From Trifolium pratense (lineage: Eukaryota > Streptophyta > Magnoliopsida > Fabales > Fabaceae), in contig NC_060060.1 of assembly GCF_020283565.1 (NCBI RefSeq), positions 69,797,257-69,861,256 of the forward strand: DNA of 64,000 nt. Reading direction: 5' to 3'. Each line of letters starts with the position of its first letter. Position 1 is the stretch's first letter. Shown one piece after another: positions 55,150 to 64,000 of the stretch. Both the position numbers and the translations under genes were made by a program. Below the pieces are notes generated by a model. That model had not been told where the DNA came from. It did not search any database and worked only from the letters and a program-made list of their open reading frames with translations.

Positions 55150-56735
55150 CTCCCCCTTGAATGTCCATCAAGGATATGCCTTGTTAAAACCTTACTAGAG
55201 AAAAAACCATTAGGAAAAAAATCCTAGTGAAGGAAAAAGAGTACATATCATCCTTTATATGTGAACTGCCTCGTTAAAAACCTTACCAGGAAAACCCAGT
55301 GGGACAAAACCACGGTGAAGGGAAAAAGAGTGCAGAACATATATATTTATGTCTCCCCCTCATAAAAATAGTTATATATGAGATGAAAAAACCAAATAAT
55401 CTTCGGTGCTAGTTCCTCAAAAGATTTGCTTGAAGTTGATTTTGTAGAAAGATTTGACATATTTTCTTTATTATACTCTTCTCCAAGTTAGCAGTGCTTC
55501 TTATGTTATCTTCATATTGAATTGTTGCGGGAACCATCCTTTTGTAATAAAAACAATAAGTTTCTTGTATGCGTTGAATTACAGGCCTCGGGCCTCGACA
55601 AAAGTGCATTCTCAACTTGCTTGATGTAGTGCTAAAATCTTTATATGATTGGATGATATTGTTGTTTCTTTAAGGTAAATAATATGCTTGACTTTGTTCC
55701 ACTATTTGTGTTGGCTGAAAAGACTAAAATAAAATACTACATGTATAACGAGTAAAATATATTAGTGTCCACAATTGAATTAAGATATCATATTTTCATC
55801 ATTGTCTTGAGGCTTGACACATCAAATGACATCGCATCCATTTTAGTACACAACAAATTAGATTTGTCAATGTCAAATATTATTTTATTGAGGCACAAAA
55901 TTTTATTCAAATTATAAATTTGCAATTCCAAATAAATTTTGTGCATCCAGATATTTCTTTAATCTACAAATTTCAGAAGCTCTTCAGGAGTTCTGATAAT
56001 ATTTACAGCAAATGATATTTCTCAACAAATATATTAGCATTTGATATATGGTACTTCAGGACCGATTAGTAATTCACTATTGAGGAACTTACAACAATTT
56101 CATACAGAATCATGTTTTCTATAAGATTCATGATTCACGAAGCATTCTTCAATTACTTATTTTGTAAGAAAAATGACAATATCTCATAAGCTCTTCAGGA
56201 GTCTTAATGATATTTTTTATCATCGATATAAGCCTCAAATATAACAAATTCATTTTCAAATATTTTCTTAAAAATGGATAAATGATGTCCTTCTCATATT
56301 CCTCATTTGGAAATATTCACATGCATCAAAACTGTTTGAGAGACAAAAGGACTTATTCATTTTTATTAAATCATCTATTCAATAGTCTATTTTACATGTC
56401 TCACGAAAATTAAATCCTTCAGGGATTTTCACATAATCATTATCTAATGAGCCGTTCAAACACGTTGTAACACATCTTTCAAATAAATCGAGCATTTCAT
56501 GTGCTATAAAACTTAATCAATTATAAAGAAGTATTGAATTCACTTCAGGTGAATACGCCTCTTGAAAATTAATGGTAGACGTTTATCATTTTCTTTTCGC
56601 GCGAAAACTAATTTGTACTAGTTATTTTCATCTTCAGGTGTACGGACTGCTCGTCCAACAACCTTTTGCTTTGCAAAGCTAGTTTAATATTGTATCAATC
56701 GCATCTACCTATTTAGTCAATAATTTCATTGTCTA

Positions 56736-56938
56736 TAATCTTTAGGGTCTTGCTAACGAGTGCCCCCGGGGCACTCTTTAAGCATTCCATTTAAAGAAAC
56801 TTTTTATTCAAAAAGTTAAACACTACAATTTCCAATACATTGACTTTACGCATTCCGATAAAAATTCTATAAAAAACTTACTATTTAAGGGCTTAAAGAG
56901 TGCCCCAGGGGCACTATTTAGCATTTGCCTAATCTTTA
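56736..56938. mobile_element. 185-bp Mutator-type MITE inside the copia element
   Basis: The element 56745-56929 is flanked by TAATCTTTA at 56736-56744 and 56930-56938. The ends GGGTCTTGCTAACGAGTGCC and (reverse complement) GGCAAATGCTAAATAGTGCC both run into the palindrome GTGCCCC-GGGGCAC. No coding capacity. Confidence 0.85.
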
Positions 56939-59089
56939 ATAGATTTTGATCCATGATCCTCATTGTCATTTATCACATATAGCGCTTTATTATGTGCAAA
57001 AATAGTGTTAACGTTGACTTCATCTCGGTTCCATCGTATTTTATTCATGACATAATTTATTGAGATCTCTTTGTTTTAATAAATTACAGGTACCTGATGA
57101 GTTCTTCTGGAACTGAAAAATTAATTATGTCAAATACTTTTTTCAAAATTTTTCATATCCTCCCTTGAGTCATCTTTCTTTTTAGCTCCTTATCTTATTT
57201 GAGGAATTTATCCTTGAAACCGATTTGCTTACCATGCTTCAAGCGTGGTTAAGAATCATTTGCAATATTAGATTGTCCGACAGGGACATTTATTTTTATC
57301 GGAGCATTAGCAGCTATTGATTGATTTCATAAATTTTGCAAATGAGTTATCTTTTGAACATTTGGTTCAAGCTATTTTATATGAGGATCAAGATGAGATA
57401 ATAATAATAATTTATTTCAAGTGATTCATTTGAACTTCTGGTTCATATTTTTTAGCTGCTTATTCCCTCCCCCTAATATTGGGAAAACTAATTCATCACT
57501 TGAAAATTAGCCTTCTAGGCTATAAACAAGTCCCTTATTGGCTCGATATAATTTATAAGGGATGAAGAGGTATATCAAATATATTTTCCCAATATTCTTT
57601 TACGACCCATTTAAATGCATTATATTGGAGCAATTGAGACATACCCAACACATCCAAAAATGTTTATATATGGGAAATTAGGTTTATAAACCAAAATTCA
57701 AATAAATTAGGGGAGAGCTTATGTATATAATAATTTGTTGGCATGATGCTATTTAATATCTCAACATACATGTTTGAGTGTTCCCTTACGATCTCGTAAG
57801 TATCGGTCGTGTAATTAACTTTAGACCTCTAAAGAATGGATCTTCAAGTCCATTATTTTTGTTTGTATGAACATATTCTACAAAATGTTCAGTATAAATT
57901 TCAATTAACATATGATATTTATCAAATACTTTCTAGAATAATATATATAAAATGAGCTCTTAAAAATAATCTCACAAACTTCTGGTTGTGAGTTTATAAC
58001 AAACATACATGTGACCATTTAGTTGATGCATCAATTAAATTTTTAGGAATCGAATTGATCCACGTGATCGGTGTATTGATTTACAAATATCACCTTATAC
58101 ATATTCTAAAAAATAAAAGATGCTCATTTACTTAATTTATCAACTTCCTTCGGGAACTAGTAACACATAAAATTATTAGATTGAAGAAACTTCAGGCCCT
58201 TCAATTCATATAAAATATTTTATATTTCACATCATAATAGATTCGGGATGACGCATCCGATCTTGCCAATTACAAACTTAATATGATTTAAGTATGCCCT
58301 AATATTATAAGTATGCCCCAAACTAGAGACAAAAATTGATAACGTGTCTCGTAATATAGAGATACAAGATCTCCTCCATTACTTGTTTCAATATGATATT
58401 TATTTATGTGAATATCCTCCAAGCATATATACTAAATTTCTTTAAGACTTTAAAATATACAATACATTAGCAAAGTGTAACTTTGTTTCTCGATATAACA
58501 ATGTATTTGCTCTTCTGGAGCTTCAATAATTTTTGTACTATAAAACATAGGATTTAATTCCTTCCAATTGTTTTTTTTTTTATGAATAGTAATATAGATA
58601 TATACTTTCATGCTAACAAAAATATGTTTCAGCAAAAAAAATTCTTTTCGGTAGAACATAATAAAAAATAGTAATAATTTATTTGTTTGAGAATTAAAAG
58701 AGTAAAAATAAAGTATAACAGAATAATGTTTATGTGGATTTCAGCAGAATTAGAAATTAGAAGATTGTAACCAAAATAAAATAAATAAATTAGAAGATAG
58801 TAACAATTAAAATATTTTTAAAATTAAAATCAATAAATTGATTTAAATAAGTAACCGAATAATTAAAACCAATTTATATTTGAAGAGAATAATCTTTATT
58901 ATGAGAGGGAAAAAAAAACGTATGAACCATGCATTCAATCATGAGCTAAATATATCAATAATATTCATCCAATGTATGTGCAACAATTGATATACAAAAT
59001 ATTCTTGAAATTATCTTTTCAAAGTTGCTACTTCAGGAGCATATTCGAGAGACATAAACAATTCTTCTATTAATTTCCTTTAATTTTGG

Positions 59090-60560
59090 TCCATCTTATA
59101 CCAAGATCAAATAGATCATATAGATTGTAATCTGCCGTAAGAATTTAGTTCTTCAGGAACTCAATAACAAATCTCTTTTTAGAATGGCCGGAGAAATTCA
59201 CAATTTTTACAATTTTTTATTGAGCGATACTACAAGAATGCTTTAATATTGGATTTTAAGTTCTTCAAACATTGATATCAAACTTCTTTCTTTGAGCAAT
59301 TCTTCAAAGATACTTCAACATTAAGGTTTTTTTTTTTTCTTTAGTTCTTCGGGAACTACTATATCACAAATAATTTTCATAAACAATGATCAAGAAAAAT
59401 CATTATTTAAGCAATCCTTCAGGGATGCTTGAATGTTGAATTCTTCTAGAATTCATAAGACTATATATAATTGTACATGTAAAAATAAAATAAAGAATAA
59501 AGAATTAAAGATATATTATCAAACAAAAAATCGGAATTAATGTACAAAAAATGGAATTAATTCTCTTAAAAGTGATGAAAACGTTTTCATACATGATCCA
59601 AGAGGTTACAAAATAGTAAATGTATTTTAATAAGAACATAAAAGGGTAAAATCAAGAGGTTACAAAATCTTCATATTTTCATAAATGTAATCTTAATATG
59701 AAATCATATGATCCAAGAGGTTACAAAATAGTAAATGTATTTTCATTCACTCTTTATTTGAATTAAAATAAGAACGTAAAAAGGGTTTAGTTCTTTAGGG
59801 ACTAACAAATTATACCACATGTTCTTCTTATCTCATTTTCATAAAATTCTATATATAATTCTATGTATAAGCAAAGAGATAAAATACGCTTGTAGTAATT
59901 TAAAACTATCACAATACATATGAGTTAATATTCCATGATTTTTTTTTTAAGTTCTTTAGGAACTATATAATATCGTTATATTGTAAAAATCATTCTTTAA
60001 GCAATCCTTCAGGGATGCATATATAGAAAATAATTTGATTATTTTTTTTTTTAAGTTCTTCAAGATATAATATCGTTATAATGTAAAAATAATTCTTTAT
60101 GCAATCATTCAGGGATGCATATATAACATTGAGTTCTTCAGGAACTGTATAATATATACTATAAAGTATGAGAAATATATTGGTGCAATCCTTCAGGGAT
60201 GCATATAGATATTGAATTCTTTTGGAATTCTAAATGAATAATAAGATCAAATCAGTTATTTATCCAATTCATTTTATTTATATCTATAAATTTTCGGGAT
60301 TCATTATTATATCTATGAATCTTCGGGATTCATATTTTAAAAATATTTTGCGGTACTTCTAGAAATTGAGGCTTATGAATCTTCAGGATTCATATTTTAA
60401 AAGTTCATCACACTATGAATCTTCAGGATTCATAATTCAAAAATTTCACTACGATACTTCTGGATCGTAGGATTCATATTTTAAAATTTTGTCAAACTAT
60501 GAATCTTCAGGATTCATATTTAAAGAATTTTATCACGATACTTCTGGATCGTAGACTGTG
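59090..60560. repeat. Irregular repeats with TTCTTCAGGAACT, ATCCTTCAGGGATGC and GAATCTTCAGGATTC
   Basis: Short imperfect palindromes sharing the core CTTCAGGA recur many times: about 8 of the AAGTTCTTCAGGAACT type, at least 5 of GCAATCCTTCAGGGATGCAT, and 6 of TATGAATCTTCAGGATTCAT, the last spaced about 50-75 bp at 60290-60525. They lie in the 5' (gag) side of the decayed copia element and continue more sparsely to 55980. Confidence 0.75.
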
Positions 60561-60698
60561 AATCAATATAAAAAAAACGAGAAGGAATAAAATGATCCGA
60601 TAAAAAATAGAATAAAAAATCATACAAAAAATAAAATTATCACTTCCCATAGTTGTTATACCTTTCTTGAAAGAGGAGAGACTATCGTGCTGATAACG

Positions 60699-60898
60699 TG
60701 TTATGAAACTAATCTAAACATAACTAAGAATATAGAAGAATAGAGATGAAGGAAAGAAGAGAGAAAGATTAGAGTTTGTATATTCTCTTCAAGGTGTGCA
60801 TTACATTGTAATAAAGAGATTCTATTTATAGGATACATTTAGGGGACAAGAAAACCTACACAATAATGGACATTCATTACATATTATTATTCATAACA
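60699..60898 (-). repeat. 5' LTR of the copia element (200 bp)
   Basis: Mate of 54950-55149 with several substitutions (for example AAGAATATAG for AAGTATATAG, GAGATTC for GGGGTCC). Confidence 0.9.
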
Positions 60899-60903
60899 TG
60901 AAG

Positions 60904-62289
60904 TTAATTTTCCCTTTAAAATAGATGGGACCAATCATTATTTATTAGTCCTTATCGTGTGCATTAGGTGCACAAGTTAACATTACCCTCATTAAATTAT
61001 GCAAGTTCATCAATGTTATTGTGCAACCTCTCACATCAGATTTCTTCTTCCTTCCTCCTTTCATCGGCATCTATATTTAAAGTTAAAATAATTCATGAAT
61101 TGGTTTTTGATATATACCGTATAATTCAGGAATATTTATTTTTAATTAAATAGTATCTGCTTTTTAACTTTTAATTTTTCCCAAAAATTCAACCATCTTT
61201 ATCCCTTCAAGTTTATGTTCATCAAAGATCAAACAACCCAGAAAATTAAAAACTTCATGGATTCAAAAATCAAAAACTATTCTCTATAAAAAAAAAAAAT
61301 AGTCTATCAAAAAAAAAAAAAAATCAAAAACTATTCTCAACCACCCAACTTAATTTTCCAATAATAAGATAGTACTCCAAACCAGGATTTGTATACACTT
61401 TCATTAATCATAACTCTCATTACCTCTCCCTTTCATCTCCCTTTTTAAGATCTCACATCCATTTTTGTCTCACGCCTCAAAGCTTCTTCGGATAAAAACT
61501 CAAATTAAAATCTCAAATAAAAATTCCATCATATTTAAATCTTTTCTCTCTTGAAACTCAGGTTGAAATTAGATCTAGTTGAGCCAAACAGTGGGGGATT
61601 AAACAAGGGATTTTAAGGATTGCCCTTTTGATTTGGTCCTTGCTTGGTTTTTGTTTTTTTTTGCACAAAAGAAAGAAAAGAAGAAGAAAGTCAAAATGAA
61701 ATTCATTGTTGGTGCAAAACAAAAAGAGAGATTAATATGTTGCTGCTATTTTTTGTTTAATTGTTATATATATAAAGGTGGTGTTGTGGTTGATGAAAAA
61801 CAAATTCATAATGGCAATAAAGTGATGGTCGTGAACGAAAGATTTGAGATTTTTATTTTCTGGAATATGTCGGGGTTTTGGGTTGAAGACACCGGAGAAG
61901 ATGAAGATTCATGGATTTGTTTTAATTAAAAATGTTTATTTGTTTTATTAAATCATAATTTGTTTTTAATTAAAAAAATCATAAATTTGTGTTAATTCTC
62001 ACTATATTCATAGGCACCAAATTTAGGCACGTATAAAAACAGTCCTACATTTTGTCGGACTTCTAAAAATAGTCTTCACGAGTCACATTGACATTAACCT
62101 TTACGGTGAAATTTAGGTTGATTGGGCAGACGAAAAATGCTACATAAATATCATGCATATTGATTTAATAACGTGAACGAGTAGAGACTAAGCATTAATT
62201 TAGGGTATGTGGCATCTATATGTCATTTTTTGTCTATTCAGTCAAACAAAATTTTACAGTGAAGACCAGTGTTCGAAACGATAAAAACA
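60904..62289. other. Intergenic stretch, no supported gene
   Basis: One 98-codon frame (61633-61929) exists, but it starts in a poly-T/Lys-rich context and shows no family signature, so I do not call it. The rest is AT-rich and featureless. Confidence 0.4.
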
Positions 62290-63110
62290 TTAAAGACAAT
62301 ATTTTCAACCACTATGACAAGTATACCAATTGTGATTAAAATTATGTGCAATAATTGATAAATACCATTAATTTTAAAAGTATATCATATCAAAATTATT
62401 GTTGACTATATTATTCATCACGAAATATTTTTATGTCTTTCCTGATTATTGATTTTTTTCTACCGGATCATAAATTTAGAGAATAATTCTCATACTATAA
62501 CACCTTCAACAATATTGAAATCTATTAAAAAAAAAGCATCTTTCACAATTCAATGTCTCATGTTAACAACTTCACCACAATTCGACTTAATTTACTCAGA
62601 GGTGTGTATAAACTTTCATTCTGTTTTGTGATTTATTATCTTTATTCTTGAAATCGATATTGTTTTAAAACTTTATGCTAACTATATATATATATATATA
62701 TAAACAGGTCCTTTGAATCCCAGTCATTTATTTATCTGATCGAGAGAAGTTGGTTAATGAAATATTGCAAATTAGATATCGGACCTACTGCGTTGAGTTT
62801 TGCGTAACTGAAGTTAGTATAGTTCCAAATTTTTTAATAGATTTTTTTTACACCAAAATTCTCAGTTATTTATATTTAATTTAATTTTATATGTTATTTC
62901 TATTAAAATTATGATACCGAGTATTGATATTAGGATTTTCACACACGACACAATTTTGCATTTAGTTAGTGATTTCTATTATATTTAGATTGATACTTAG
63001 TCAGGAATAAATAATATGCAGTATTCATCATTTCATAGAACATTGTTAAATGGAAAAAACTCAAATTTATTTTTTCCTAACATTTCTATTGTTGTTCATT
63101 GATTTTATAG

Positions 63111-63387
63111 GGTGCATCGATGCTTCTGAAGATGTTTTCTGCTGATTTTCGACACGAAATTTATCGTTTCGCAACTTTGGTAGATCCGTTCGCGAATCAA
63201 TTTAAAGTATTAGTCGAAAAAATTAACAATAATATTTATTTAACGCATGACTGATATGCTTTAAAAGATTTTTACAATATCAACCGTATCGGGGCTTGGG
63301 TTACATCGGTATACACCGGAAGAGGACAATTTGGTATAATTTTAAGGGATAGGTTTCGTGTAGTTATAAATTCATACTCATTATTTT
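63111..63387 (+). pseudogene. B3-domain-like exon carried by Helitron copy 3, one stop
   Basis: After an acceptor TTGATTTTATAG the frame reads ASMLLKMFSADFRHEIYRFA, NQFKVLVEKI, IYLTH, then TGA at 63252-63254, then YALKDFYNINRIGAWVTSVY, TGRGQFGIILRDRF. The spacing of hydrophobic strands, the (G)WxxL..FY and GAWV motifs and F-I-I-RDRF resemble plant B3-type DNA-binding domains. A TGG-to-TGA change at the expected Trp would explain the stop. It is absent from copies 1 and 2, so it looks like a captured host exon, or an ancestral part of the Helitron protein lost in the others. Family call is tentative. Confidence 0.45.
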
Positions 63388-63403
63388 GATTTTAACATTG
63401 CAG

Positions 63404-64000
63404 ATTTAATATTAACAGATGATCAATTGATACAATATGCACTAGCAAATATTGAGATGATGTTACGTAGTTGTGGGGAGAGTTTAAAGGATTATCCTCC
63501 AATGCGTAGAGCAGACACATCATTAGTTTCTGATATACAAAATAGTTTAATACACGACGAATTGAATTATAACAGACAATCATTAGCTGAGGAACATGTT
63601 AGACTGATGTCAACTATGACTTCAGAGCAACGTAAAGTATATGACACAATCATGACAAGAGTTAACGAAAACAAACCTGGTGTGTTTTTTCTTTATGGTT
63701 ATGGTGGTACAGGGAAGACATTTATCTGGAGGGTCATGTCAGCCGCATTACGCTCAAAAGGTGAGATAGTTTTAACAGTTGCCTCAAGTGGGATCGCTGC
63801 ATTGCTTATACCTGGAGGTAGAACAGCACATTCAAAGTTTTGTATTCCTCTAAATGTTGACGAGTTTTTAACATGTACCATAGTTCCTAAAAGCCCTTTG
63901 GCGCTATTAATACAAAAAGCAAAGCTCATTATATGGGATGAAGCACCAATGATGCACAAACACTGTTTCGAAACTGTTGATCGAACTTTAAAAGATATTC
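63404..64000 (+). CDS. Helitron PIF1-like helicase, copy 3, 5' part, open to the window edge
   Basis: From the acceptor TTTTAACATTGCAG (ending 63403) the frame stays open to base 64000, about 198 codons. An extended N-terminal part (LTDDQLIQYALANIEMMLRS, YPPMRRADTS, LAEEHVRLMSTMTSEQRKVY) is followed by an intact Walker A, GYGGTGKTFIWR, then [29 protein letters not shown] and Walker [17 protein letters not shown]1-family helicase unwinds DNA during Helitron rolling-circle transposition. The N-terminal Rep/HUH part is not in this window, and the upstream exon at 63111-63387 holds a stop, so whether the whole gene works cannot be judged here. Confidence 0.75.

Larger units (their letters stand above)
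54945..60903 (-). mobile_element. Ty1-copia-like LTR retrotransposon, decayed, minus strand
   Basis: Two 200-bp LTRs (54950-55149 and 60699-60898) with TG...CA ends (TGTTATGAA...TTCATAACA), flanked by the duplication TGAAG (54945-54949, 60899-60903). On the minus strand the right LTR is followed by CGTTATCAGCACGA, a primer-site-like sequence. The left LTR is preceded by a polypurine tract (CAAGGGGGAG). The GAGGGGGAGACATAAATATA region and the integrase/pol-like remnant VFPILGGGNKQ (near 57470) point to copia. No long frame survives, so pol is heavily decayed. A 185-bp MITE sits at 56745-56929. The LTRs differ at several sites, so the insertion is much older than the element at 27423-29757. Confidence 0.85.
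62290..64000 (+). mobile_element. Helitron copy 3, partial (runs off the window)
   Basis: From CAATATTTTCAACCACTATG onward the sequence follows copies 1 and 2 (same AATTATGTGCAATAATTGAT and TATCATATCAAAATTATTGT blocks). It then diverges at about 62550 into a region with a captured exon (63111-63387), and rejoins them at CATTATTTTGATTTTAACAT before the helicase. Its helicase is the best preserved of the three. The upstream edge is truncated relative to copy 1. Confidence 0.7.

Noticed and set aside
61633..61929. 98-codon plus-strand frame
   Set aside because: Poly-T start, low-complexity Lys stretch and no recognisable domain or splice context. Could be chance in AT-rich DNA.
1..64000. CRISPR arrays, bacterial operons, ribosome binding sites, rRNA genes
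   Set aside because: The window is plant nuclear DNA. Tandem repeats seen here have no spacer-repeat CRISPR pattern, and no rRNA sequence was recognised.

Overview
This is nuclear DNA from a flowering plant, most likely a legume (Fabaceae, perhaps the clover/medic group). The sequence is AT-rich with long intergenic stretches, plant-style introns, a LOB-domain gene, an organelle-targeted TypA/BipA GTPase and a dense layer of nested plant transposons. The legume placement is an inference from the look of the repeat families (an Au-like SINE, MULEs carrying PMD genes) and was not tested by a search.

Layout. 1-5.7 kb: no gene; two Mutator-type foldback elements (547-1454, 4221-4603), a Helitron 3' end (2422-2448), an LTR remnant and a Stowaway MITE (5178-5478). 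5,784-20,629: one 14.85-kb Mutator-like element (MULE) with matching terminal inverted repeats and a perfect 9-bp target duplication. It carries two plant-mobile-domain (PMD) genes on the plus strand (one broken, one intact), two small minus-strand genes of a possible ubiquitin-like/PB1-like type, and a minus-strand FAR1-type MULE transposase fused to an OTU-type cysteine protease. The transposase is split by a 2.2-kb solo LTR and has two in-frame stops. Arrays of TTCGGTA...TACCGAA palindromes separate the genes. 22,436-36,495: a 19-exon minus-strand TypA/BipA-type GTPase gene (663 aa) with an N-terminal targeting peptide. Its introns hold several MITEs and a complete, apparently very young 2.3-kb LTR element encoding a coiled-coil, single-membrane-span protein. 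36,651-36,723: a tRNA-Arg(CCU)-like gene. 37-39 kb: a hAT-type MITE inside a Mutator-type element carrying a 204-bp tandem repeat. 40,845-43,077: an LBD (LOB-domain) transcription factor gene with an 811-bp foldback in its intron. 43.7-48 kb: three terminal-inverted-repeat elements, two of them sitting between (TA)n tracts. 48.9-54 kb: two head-to-tail Helitrons with decayed PIF1-type helicases. 54,950-60,898: a decayed Ty1-copia element on the minus strand with 200-bp LTRs. 62.3-64 kb: a third Helitron copy whose helicase frame is still open at the window edge.

How the pieces relate. Only TypA, LBD and the tRNA look like ordinary host genes. The most unusual part is the 14.85-kb MULE. Its payload combines a transposase-OTU fusion, PMD genes (whose host relatives MAIN/MAIL1 act in transposon silencing and gene expression) and small possible ubiquitin-like-fold proteins. 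This suggests, but does not prove, an element equipped to interfere with host ubiquitin or silencing pathways. It now looks non-autonomous because the solo LTR and nonsense codons break its transposase.
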